From contig CAVHCX010000001.1 in assembly GCA_963634745.1 (NCBI GenBank), positions 198,543 through 262,542 on the forward strand: a stretch of 64,000 bases of DNA, in the 5' to 3' direction. The notes below the pieces were generated by a model. That model did not search any database, was not told the origin of the DNA, and was given only the letters and a program-made list of their open reading frames with translations. Positions within the stretch are counted from its first letter, which is position 1. Each line of letters begins with the position of its first letter. This document shows positions 8,807 through 16,106 of this stretch, one piece after another. Position numbers and translations under genes: made by a program. This DNA is from CAKRJP01 sp963634745. GTDB lineage: Bacteria > Bacillota > Clostridia > Lachnospirales > Lachnospiraceae.

Positions 8807-9580
8807 CTATGAATTCCACTTATTTGATGGGCGACGTCTGATACTTCTTACTACAAATCCATCTGTAGTTGTACCTTCAGCCGCTGCAATTGCCGCTGCG
8901 ATCACAGCAACAAGTTCTGTGTCATCTTCTGCTTCTGCCACAGGTTCAACTGCAACTTCTGCAGGAGCAGCCTGGGTCTTCTTAGGTTCTTCCTTCTTTC
9001 CCTTATTCTTAAATGCTGCCTCGATAGCAGGAATATATTTAAATAAGGAAATAAGTAAGGAAATAAAGATCAGTACAATAAATACAGTTCCCATTCCGAG
9101 AAGGGTATTCAAGCCTGCCTTTGTCATAACCTCTCCGGTTGTATAATCACCATCTACGGTTACGCTATCCAGATAAAGATCATCATCATAGATGAATGTA
9201 ATCGTAGCTTCGCGGTCAGCAAATACTGCGTCAGCTGTCAAAGTAACCTCATCATTGCTGGCAGTAACTGTATAATCGCCATGGCTTACATAATCTCCAC
9301 ACTCGTCAACAGCTGCCTCCCAGGCATCAATAGCTCCGGTAAAGCTGTCTGTTGTATATGGAAGTCCGGCATTTGTCAATTGTAACTGCAAATTAAATTC
9401 AGACATTGACTTAATCTGATCAAGAGTTGCTTCATCAGAAGATTCGCAATACTCGATAATAAAGTCAGAAGCCTGTACCAGCGTACTCTCGTCGTATTCC
9501 AATTCACTATTATTACCACATGCAGTGAGGCCCAGGGATGCAACAAGTACGCAAAGTGTTAAGCTAATCTTTCTCTTCAC
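8807..9580 (-). CDS. OadG-family decarboxylase gamma subunit, lipoprotein-like
   Basis: A 257-aa protein. It starts with a lipoprotein signal peptide (lipobox LGLTAC, Cys at 21), followed by an extracytoplasmic region of about 130 aa. One membrane helix (about 157-178) matches the OadG transmembrane segment. The cytoplasmic tail holds an acidic/Ala stretch and an ending FVVRSIRRRPSNKW. Classical OadG is about 80-90 aa, so the N-terminal lipoprotein domain is an extension typical of Lachnospiraceae. It probably anchors and assembles the complex. It lies 14 bp from the acyl-CoA carboxyltransferase gene. Confidence 0.85.
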   Translation of the reverse strand: MKRKISLTLCVLVASLGLTACGNNSELEYDESTLVQASDFIIEYCESSDEATLDQIKSMSEFNLQLQLTNAGLPYTTDSFTGAIDAWEAAVDECGDYVSHGDYTVTASNDEVTLTADAVFADREATITFIYDDDLYLDSVTVDGDYTTGEVMTKAGLNTLLGMGTVFIVLIFISLLISLFKYIPAIEAAFKNKGKKEEPKKTQAAPAEVAVEPVAEAEDDTELVAVIAAAIAAAEGTTTDGFVVRSIRRRPSNKWNS

Positions 9581-9594
9581 TCTACCTCACCTCA

Positions 9595-11031
9595 CTAAAC
9601 TGTTCCATGCTTTTTCAGTGGTTGCTCTTCTCTCTTTGTGAATAACATCTCAAAAGCACCGATTACATATTTTCTAGTATCTGCCGGCTCTACGATAGTA
9701 TCTACATATCCTCTTCTAGCTGCAGATAATGGGCTAGACTGAAGTTCTTTATATTCAGCTGCCTTCTCATTAATGGTAGCTGCATCCTTGTCTGCATACA
9801 TGATCTTAGCTGCAAGCTTTGCATCCATCATACCGATCTGGGCGCTTGGCCAAGCATATACCATGTCTGCTCCAGTTGACTTGCTGTTCATTGCAACATA
9901 AGCGCTTCCGAATGCCTTACCGATAATTACGTTAACCTTCGGAACAGTTGCCTCTGCAAATGCATAAGTCATCTTAGCAACCTCTTTTGCCAGGTGGCTC
10001 TCATCATACTCAGAAGCTGCAAATCCTGCTACATTGGTAAGAGTAAGTACCGGAATGTTAAATGCGTCACAAAAAGCAACAAAATCAGCTGCCTTTCTAG
10101 CTCCGTCTGCAGATAAAGATCCGTCAAATTCAGCAACAAGCTTTGCCTCATCATCGTAAACCTTAGAACGGTTTGCTACCGCACCTACAGTCATTCCGTT
10201 TAATTTGATAAATCCGGTTACCATATCCTTGGCAAAATCCTTCTTAGTCTCGAAGAAGATACCGGAATCTGCGATCTGAGAAAGAGCGATTGCTGTATCC
10301 TCTACTGCATTCTCGATCTCTGCACATGCACGGTTTAAATCATCCTCGCACTCAGCATAAGAAGCATCTTCCTCGTTGTTGCATGGTAACATACATACCA
10401 AGCTACGGATATTCTCCAGAACATCCTCTTCAGTTCCTACTGCATCGACAAGACCTGCCTTCTCGCTCTGATAAGAAGCAGATGCAGTATCACACTTTGC
10501 TTCTGTATTACCGGGAATTGCATTCGGAGAGTTTACAAATAACTTGCTCTTCTCTTCCATAAATGTGAAATCAGTTAATCCCGGGATTACAGAAAGTCCG
10601 CCGCCGCATGAGCCGAAAATAGCTGTAATCTGCGGAATCACTCCTGATGCCTTCGCCTGCTTAAGGTAAACACTTCCGAAAGCTTCCAAAGCATCTGTAG
10701 ACTCCTGTAATCTGAGACCTGCACAGTCTACAAGTCCGATTACCGGTGCGCCCATCTTCATTGCCATATCATAGATATTAGCAATCTTCTTTGCGTGCAT
10801 TTCTCCAACTGCACCCTTGAGCACTGTAGCATCCTGACTGTATACGTATACAAGGTTGCCATCGATGACTCCGTATCCTGTGATTACTCCATCAGCAGGT
10901 GTCTTTGTCTCGCTCAGATTAAAGTCTGTAGATCTGGCTGTTACTGCACCACCGATTTCAACAAAGCTTCCTGCATCCAGTAAAGCCGCGATACGGTTAC
11001 ATGCTGCGTTTTCTGTTGCCATGTTGCCCAT
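9595..11031 (-). CDS. Acyl-CoA carboxyltransferase (MmdA-like)
   Basis: A 478-aa two-domain crotonase-fold carboxyltransferase. It resembles the methylmalonyl-CoA decarboxylase alpha subunit, the 12S transcarboxylase and the propionyl-CoA carboxylase beta chain. Signatures are GEMHAKKIANIYDMA, FGSCGGGLSVIPGLTDF and the C-terminal GKAFGSAYVAMNSKS. It is shorter than usual (about 510-520 aa) because it lacks the N-terminal helical leader and starts directly at the LLDAGSFVEIG region. The ATG at 11031 follows GGAGGA at 8-nt spacing. It is the first gene of the operon; the acyl-CoA substrate (methylmalonyl-, malonyl- or glutaconyl-CoA) cannot be read from sequence alone. Confidence 0.85.
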   Translation of the reverse strand: MGNMATENAACNRIAALLDAGSFVEIGGAVTARSTDFNLSETKTPADGVITGYGVIDGNLVYVYSQDATVLKGAVGEMHAKKIANIYDMAMKMGAPVIGLVDCAGLRLQESTDALEAFGSVYLKQAKASGVIPQITAIFGSCGGGLSVIPGLTDFTFMEEKSKLFVNSPNAIPGNTEAKCDTASASYQSEKAGLVDAVGTEEDVLENIRSLVCMLPCNNEEDASYAECEDDLNRACAEIENAVEDTAIALSQIADSGIFFETKKDFAKDMVTGFIKLNGMTVGAVANRSKVYDDEAKLVAEFDGSLSADGARKAADFVAFCDAFNIPVLTLTNVAGFAASEYDESHLAKEVAKMTYAFAEATVPKVNVIIGKAFGSAYVAMNSKSTGADMVYAWPSAQIGMMDAKLAAKIMYADKDAATINEKAAEYKELQSSPLSAARRGYVDTIVEPADTRKYVIGAFEMLFTKREEQPLKKHGTV

Positions 11032-11063
11032 AAACCTAGTCCTCCATTTTCTATTACATTATT

Positions 11064-11124
11064 AATAAGGATATTATGCAGCTTCTGCGGTTTCAACAAG
11101 ATGCACATAACAAAATTCCTTATT
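11064..11124 (-). promoter_or_regulatory. Structured 5' leader of the decarboxylase operon
   Basis: The leader between the promoter at 11176-11204 and the gene start at 11031 is about 140 nt. Arms AATAAGGA and TCCTTATT (11117-11124 and 11064-11071) enclose a second TGCA/TGCA pairing. A further imperfect hairpin, TGGTTtAAAAT with ATTTTAACCA, lies nearer the 5' end. This suggests a folded leader; it matches no riboswitch class I recognise. Confidence 0.4.
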
Positions 11125-11175
11125 CTGCAAAAATATGGTTAAAATATAGAATGAACCAAATTTTAAACCATTTGT

Positions 11176-11204
11176 ATTATATAGCCTGATAGTTTAAATC
11201 ACAA
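11176..11204 (-). promoter_or_regulatory. Sigma-A promoter of the decarboxylase operon
   Basis: On the minus strand, TTGTGA (11199-11204), a 17-bp spacer and a perfect TATAAT (11176-11181). The interval 11032-11467 is a divergent intergenic region of over 400 bp with no gene, holding this promoter and the peptide-transporter promoter. Confidence 0.65.
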
Positions 11205-11321
11205 CTGTTTTGTGTCATTTTCATAACAATTACCCATGTTTTTTTTCATATGCTTATAAAAATTGTTTATATTGATAAAAATAAAACAAGACTTTTTTAG
11301 ATTGTTTAATTCCAGCTTTAT

Positions 11322-11343
11322 TTCCTTAATAATTCCTTAATAA
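11322..11343 (+). repeat. Tandem 11-bp direct repeat by the peptide-transporter promoter
   Basis: TTCCTTAATAA occurs twice back to back (11322-11332 and 11333-11343), ending 4 bp before the -35 box at 11348. The 11-bp period is about one helical turn, as expected for adjacent sites on one DNA face. This is a candidate operator; no regulator is identified. Confidence 0.6.
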
Positions 11344-11347
11344 AGAC

Positions 11348-11376
11348 TTGTACCATAGTCCAATTTATGATATATT
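11348..11376 (+). promoter_or_regulatory. Sigma-A promoter for the peptide-transporter gene
   Basis: TTGTAC (11348-11353), a 17-bp spacer and TATATT (11371-11376), followed by a leader of about 85 nt before the ATG at 11468. Confidence 0.65.
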
Positions 11377-11386
11377 TTTCACGTAG

Positions 11387-11439
11387 GATTTGAAGAGTTG
11401 CTTGAGGCTGTGGGGTCTGAAAGCTATCCTCTTTGAATC
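11387..11439 (+). promoter_or_regulatory. 5' stem-loop in the peptide-transporter leader
   Basis: GATTTGAAGAG (11387-11397) pairs with CTCTTTGAATC (11429-11439) over 11 base pairs including two G-U wobbles; GCTT/AAGC can extend pairing inside. It begins within a few nt of the predicted transcript start and ends 15 nt before the ribosome site. It could stabilise the 5' end or sense a ligand; no known class is recognised. Confidence 0.4.
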
Positions 11440-11467
11440 AAAAAATTTCATATGGAGGGATAAAGAA

Positions 11468-12817
11468 ATGGAAGCAAAAAAGAAAATGCCATTTGGTTTC
11501 TATGTATGCTGTCTTTCTTTCTCATTTGAGAGACTTGCTTACTATGCAGCCAAATGGGGATTGTCAGTTTACATCGTTGCTACAGTAGCAAACGGTGGAC
11601 TGGGACTTACTTCTGCGGACGGAGCTTTGATGAACTCAAACTTGGTTGCCTTCACTTATATCACACCGATTATCGGTGGATATATTGCTGACCGTTGGAT
11701 AAGTCCAAGAATTCTGGTACCTATAGGAGAGATCCTTATGGGACTCGGATACTTATGTGCTTGGAAGTCCAATAGCATTGGAATGCTCTGGGTTATGATT
11801 ATCCTTGTTGCTATCGGTACAGGATGCTTCAAGGGTAATGTATCAGGTGTCAACGGAGGTTTATTCCCGGATGCTGATGAGGCTACCTTAAATGCCGTAT
11901 TTAACATTCAGTACATGTTTGTTAATATCGGTTCTTTCTGTGGAACTACTTTCTTAAGCTTACTTGCTCTTTCTGCAGGATATCGTACCATGTTCTTAGT
12001 ATGTGGTATTGCTCTGTTCGTAGACTGCGCATGGTGGCTCTTCGGAATGAGATCCTTTGGAGATGTTGGTAAGAAGCCATTTAAGGCTGAAATCAGCACA
12101 GAGGATAAGAGCAAGAATGTAGAAGCTAAGAGCGATGCTCCACTTACTTCTTTGGAGAAGAGACGTGTTGCTGCTATTCTTATTGTAACTGTATTCTCCG
12201 GAATCTTCTGGTTGATCTGGTACATGGTTTACATGCCTGTTTACTACGAATTCGGTCCTGTAGCTCAGGGCGGTTTCGGTTGGGCAAACTGGTCTATCGG
12301 ATCCTTCGAGATGCCAACTGCTTGGTTTGATTCTATGAATGCTATTCTTTGTATTATCCTTTGCCCGATCTTTGCAGGTATTTGGGTAAAGATGGCAGCA
12401 AGACCACAGGGTGACTGGGGTATGTTTAAGAAGACAGCCATCGGTATTATGATCCTTGGTCTCTGTGTTGCCTGCATGGTAGTTGCAGCACTTCTTTGCG
12501 GATGTAGCTCAGAAAATCCGGTTGGAATCTGGATCATTATTTTAACATCCGTATTTATGTCATTGGGAGAGGTTATTTTCTCACCTCTTGGAAATGCATT
12601 CATCAACAAGTATTCACCAAAGAAATTACTTGGTACTTTACTTGGTGTATGGCCACTGATCATCTTCTTCTCAGGTAAGGCTTATGGACCGCTTTACAAC
12701 TGGTTGGAGAACTTTAACTTCATCAAAGCTTATGGCGCAGTTGCAATTATCATCTTCGCCTGCGGCGCTGTTATGATGTTATTTAACAAGAAGTTTGATG
12801 AAATGATCGAAGGATAA
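11468..12817 (+). CDS. POT/PTR-family oligopeptide:H+ symporter
   Basis: A 449-aa membrane protein of the proton-dependent oligopeptide transporter family, within the major facilitator fold, with about 12-14 helices. Supporting segments are SFSFERLAYYAAKWGL (the ExxER-like first helix region), IIGGYIADRW (POT motif GGxxAD), GTGCFKGNVSGVNGG and INKYSPKKLLGTLLGVW near the C-terminus. I use the ATG at 11468 because GGAGGG lies 8 nt upstream; an upstream in-frame start at 11390 would fall inside the leader stem-loop. The next two genes encode peptidases likely to act on the imported peptides, which fits di/tripeptide uptake. Confidence 0.85.
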   Translation: MEAKKKMPFGFYVCCLSFSFERLAYYAAKWGLSVYIVATVANGGLGLTSADGALMNSNLVAFTYITPIIGGYIADRWISPRILVPIGEILMGLGYLCAWKSNSIGMLWVMIILVAIGTGCFKGNVSGVNGGLFPDADEATLNAVFNIQYMFVNIGSFCGTTFLSLLALSAGYRTMFLVCGIALFVDCAWWLFGMRSFGDVGKKPFKAEISTEDKSKNVEAKSDAPLTSLEKRRVAAILIVTVFSGIFWLIWYMVYMPVYYEFGPVAQGGFGWANWSIGSFEMPTAWFDSMNAILCIILCPIFAGIWVKMAARPQGDWGMFKKTAIGIMILGLCVACMVVAALLCGCSSENPVGIWIIILTSVFMSLGEVIFSPLGNAFINKYSPKKLLGTLLGVWPLIIFFSGKAYGPLYNWLENFNFIKAYGAVAIIIFACGAVMMLFNKKFDEMIEG

Positions 12818-12856
12818 TTTCTAAATATACTTTTAATACATTTCTTTAGAAGTAAT

Positions 12857-12893
12857 AAAAAGGCTTCCGGTCATCCGGGAGCCTTTTGTTTAT
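12857..12893 (+). terminator. Terminator after the peptide transporter
   Basis: GGCTTCCGG and CCGGGAGCC form a stem around a 4-nt loop, followed by TTTTGTTT and preceded by an A run. It separates the transporter from the aminopeptidase, so the latter needs read-through or its own promoter, which I could not place. Confidence 0.85.
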
Positions 12894-12924
12894 TTAAAAA
12901 ATTTTATAATGGGAGGTTTTTATC

Positions 12925-14715
12925 ATGACTGTTGTTGCAGAAAGAATTGCAAAACTAAGATCCCTGATGTCTGAGAAAGGCATCGATGCCTATGTTGTTC
13001 CTACAGCTGATTTTCATCAGAGCGAATACGTAGGGGAACACTTCAAGGCAAGAAAGTATATTACAGGCTTCACCGGCTCCTACGGTACAGCTGTAATCAC
13101 CATGGATGATGGCGGCTTATGGACAGACGGAAGATATTTCTTCCAGGCTACCAACGAACTTGAAGGCAGCGGCATCCGTCTGATGAAGATGTTTGTAGGA
13201 GACACTCCTTCTGTCACAGAATATCTTGCAGATACCGTGAAAGCCGGAGGCTGTGTTGCCTTTGACGGCCGTGTACTTTCTGTCGATGAAGGAAAAGAAT
13301 TTGAAGACACCCTTCTTGCCAAGGGAATTAAAATCAATTATGAGGAAGATTTGATCAATGAAATCTGGGAGGACCGCCCTTCCCTTTCTACCAAACCTGC
13401 TTTCTTCCTTGAAGAGAAATATACAGGAGAAAGTACAACCTCCAAGCTTGCACGAATTCGCGAGAAAATGGCAGCTGCCGGTGCAGACATTCATGTCATT
13501 GCTTCCTTAGACGATATTTGCTGGATCTTAAATATCCGTGGAGATGATGTAGATTTCTTCCCACTCCTGCTCTCCTACGCCATTATCAAAAACAACTGCG
13601 TAGAATTATATGTAGATGACAGCAAATTAGATGATCGGATTCACGAAGAACTCGCAAAGGACAAGGTCCATATCCATCCCTACAATGACATTTACGAGGA
13701 TGTCAAGAAATTAGATCCTGCTTCTGTGGCAATGATCGATCCTATGAAGATGAACTATGCGCTTTATAAGAACCTTCCTTGCAAATTGGTGGAGGAAGCC
13801 AATCCTTCGATCTTAATGAAGGCTATGAAGAATGAAGTTGAGCTTGAAAATATCAAAGAAGCTCATATCAAGGATGGTATCGCCATTACCAAGTTCATGT
13901 ATTGGGTAAAGAATAATTACGACAAGGAGACCATTACCGAGCTTAGCGCAGCAGACAAGATTATGTCCCTGAGAGCTGAGCAGGACGGATATATCAGAGA
14001 AAGCTTCGAGCCTCTTTGTGCCTTTGCAGATCATGCTGCTATGATGCATTACTCCCCTTCTCCAGAGACAGATGTTCCGTTGAAAGAAGGCGGCATGCTT
14101 CTTAATGACACCGGCGGCGGCTACTTTGAAGGTTCTACAGATATTACAAGAACCTTTGTTTTAGGTTCTATCGACGATAAAATGAAGAAATATTATACAG
14201 CAGTTCTTCGTTCTATGATGCGGCTTGCCAGAGCAAAATTCCTCTATGGATGCTATGGATACAACTTGGATGTATTGGTTCGCGGCCCGGTTTGGGATCT
14301 TGATCTAGACTTCCAGTGTGGTTCCGGTCACGGAGTCGGCTATCTCGGAAATATTCACGAGCCACCGACAGGCTTCCGCTGGTATGTGGTACCTAGCAAG
14401 AATGAGCACCATCAATTAGAGGAAGGCATGGTTATGACCGATGAGCCCGGAATCTATGAGGATGGAGAGTTCGGTATCCGTATCGAAAATGAATTTATCG
14501 TAAGAAAAGGAACCAAGAATAAATATGGTCAGTTTATGTATTTCGAAACCATCACCTTCGCTCCTATTGATTTAGACGGTATCGATCCTGAGGAAATGAG
14601 CCGCGATGAAAGAGAATGGTTAAACGACTATCACAAGCAGGTATATGAAAAGATCGGCCCACATCTTACAGACGAAGAAAGAGAATGGCTCAAGGAATAT
14701 ACCCGAGCAATTTAA
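12925..14715 (+). CDS. Xaa-Pro aminopeptidase (M24B, long form)
   Basis: A 596-aa aminopeptidase P, the size of the long form with two creatinase-like N-terminal domains (about residues 5-130 and 160-305) and a C-terminal pita-bread catalytic domain. Metal ligands appear in LLNDTGGGYFEGSTDITRTF (two Asp), GSGHGVGYLGNIHE (His), EPGIYEDGEFGIRIENEF (two Glu). It removes N-terminal residues preceding proline. GGGAGG precedes the ATG. With the peptide transporter upstream and a prolidase-like amidohydrolase downstream, it probably breaks down imported proline-containing peptides. Confidence 0.92.
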   Translation: MTVVAERIAKLRSLMSEKGIDAYVVPTADFHQSEYVGEHFKARKYITGFTGSYGTAVITMDDGGLWTDGRYFFQATNELEGSGIRLMKMFVGDTPSVTEYLADTVKAGGCVAFDGRVLSVDEGKEFEDTLLAKGIKINYEEDLINEIWEDRPSLSTKPAFFLEEKYTGESTTSKLARIREKMAAAGADIHVIASLDDICWILNIRGDDVDFFPLLLSYAIIKNNCVELYVDDSKLDDRIHEELAKDKVHIHPYNDIYEDVKKLDPASVAMIDPMKMNYALYKNLPCKLVEEANPSILMKAMKNEVELENIKEAHIKDGIAITKFMYWVKNNYDKETITELSAADKIMSLRAEQDGYIRESFEPLCAFADHAAMMHYSPSPETDVPLKEGGMLLNDTGGGYFEGSTDITRTFVLGSIDDKMKKYYTAVLRSMMRLARAKFLYGCYGYNLDVLVRGPVWDLDLDFQCGSGHGVGYLGNIHEPPTGFRWYVVPSKNEHHQLEEGMVMTDEPGIYEDGEFGIRIENEFIVRKGTKNKYGQFMYFETITFAPIDLDGIDPEEMSRDEREWLNDYHKQVYEKIGPHLTDEEREWLKEYTRAI

Positions 14716-14771
14716 CCAGATAAGTGCTTTCATAAAGTTTTCAATGATCCATAACAAGGGGGAAACGAACA

Positions 14772-16010
14772 ATGATTATTGCTGCAAAATATTTAATGAC
14801 CGGTGACGGAAAAACCGTACTCACTGACAAGGCAGTGGTTACCGATGAATTTGGAAAGATTAAAAAGATTGCCTCCAAAGAAGAATTAATGGCAGAATTT
14901 CCTGAAGAAGAGGTCAAAGACTATAAGGATGCAACCCTTCTTCCGGGTCTCTGCGATATGCATGTGCATTTGGGATATTACTATTCTCAACCGGACACCT
15001 TTAACTATGACCCTAAACTCATTCAATTGTATGCCCTTCAGCATGCCCAGGCTGCTTTTGAGCGAGGCATTACATCCGTAAGAGATATGTCCTCCGCCCA
15101 CGGTGTTTGCAAGACTCTGAAATTAGCAGCCGAAAAAGGCTTTATTACGATCCCTCATATCACCCACACAGATACAGGAATCTGTATGACCGGCGGCCAT
15201 GCCTGGGATGAAGTCGAAGAGGTAGACGGCCCTTGGGAGGTTCGAAAGGAGATCCGCAAGCAGGTAAGGGACGGGGCCGAATGGGTAAAGGTGCTTACCA
15301 CCCACAGAACGCATACTCCGGAACTTACCCAAGAAGAATTAGACGCAGCTGTAGACGAGTGTCACAGAAGAGGTATTAAGTGCGGTGTCCATGCCGGAAC
15401 CAATCCCGGAATTCAAATGTGTATTGATGCCGGTTTCGATACCATCGAACATGCTACCTTTATGACCCTGGATCACGCAAAACAGATGGCTGAAAAAGGC
15501 ATTGCCTGGACCCCGACCATTATGGCCTATACCTTGCTCTATGATATTTGCAAGGAAAGCATGGAAAAACATGCCGGGGCTCCTGTAAATGATCCGGTTA
15601 TGCAAAAAGAATTAAAGGACTATCAGTACTTCGAGCCTGCTTATAAGGCCTACAGAGATCATTTTAAGGAATTTTACGACACCGGAGTGACTGTAATCGC
15701 AGGAACTGACATGGTCATGTACCAGTCTCCTCTCCTTCCTTTGCCAAGAGAGCTTCAATACATGGTAGAATATGGAATCACACCGGTACAGGCCATTCAG
15801 ACAGCCACCTCAAATCCAGCCAAGGTTCTGGGCGTTGAAAAGGAACGTGGCCTTGTAAAAGAAGGATTAGACGCTGACCTTTTGGTTGTAGGAGGCGACC
15901 TGAGCAAGGATATTACCTGCCTCAATGATGTAAAATTAGTTACCTTAGGAGGAAAAAGAGTATTTGAAGATGGCATCCGCTATGTAGGAACCTCAAATAT
16001 GTTCATGTAA
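14772..16010 (+). CDS. Amidohydrolase, prolidase/imidazolonepropionase-like
   Basis: A 412-aa metal-dependent amidohydrolase of the urease superfamily. It shows the HxH pair in CDMHVHLGYYYS, the probable carboxylated lysine in AEWVKVLTTH, metal histidines in CGVHAGTNPG and TIEHATFM, and the catalytic Asp in IAGTDMVMY. The imidazolonepropionase-like subgroup includes Zn enzymes that cleave Xaa-Pro and Xaa-Arg dipeptides. Its place 56 bp after an Xaa-Pro aminopeptidase supports a dipeptidase role, but this is inference; other amidase substrates are possible. No signal peptide is visible. Confidence 0.8.
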   Translation: MIIAAKYLMTGDGKTVLTDKAVVTDEFGKIKKIASKEELMAEFPEEEVKDYKDATLLPGLCDMHVHLGYYYSQPDTFNYDPKLIQLYALQHAQAAFERGITSVRDMSSAHGVCKTLKLAAEKGFITIPHITHTDTGICMTGGHAWDEVEEVDGPWEVRKEIRKQVRDGAEWVKVLTTHRTHTPELTQEELDAAVDECHRRGIKCGVHAGTNPGIQMCIDAGFDTIEHATFMTLDHAKQMAEKGIAWTPTIMAYTLLYDICKESMEKHAGAPVNDPVMQKELKDYQYFEPAYKAYRDHFKEFYDTGVTVIAGTDMVMYQSPLLPLPRELQYMVEYGITPVQAIQTATSNPAKVLGVEKERGLVKEGLDADLLVVGGDLSKDITCLNDVKLVTLGGKRVFEDGIRYVGTSNMFM

Positions 16011-16038
16011 CCCCCAAATATCATTAGCTATACAAGAG

Positions 16039-16077
16039 CAAAAAAAGGAACGGCATATTTCTTGCCGTTCCTTTTTT
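16039..16077. terminator. Bidirectional terminator between amidohydrolase and leuA
   Basis: AAAAAAGGAACGGCA pairs with TGCCGTTCCTTTTTT around a 7-nt loop. Symmetric A and T runs let it serve both converging genes. Confidence 0.92.
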
Positions 16078-16106
16078 CAAGCTTTTTGAAAGCTGATTGT
16101 TTATTT

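Noticed and set aside
12904..12911. TATAAT just before the Xaa-Pro aminopeptidase
   Set aside because: The transcript would start in the ribosome site and there is no -35 box at the right distance; it is probably a chance match.
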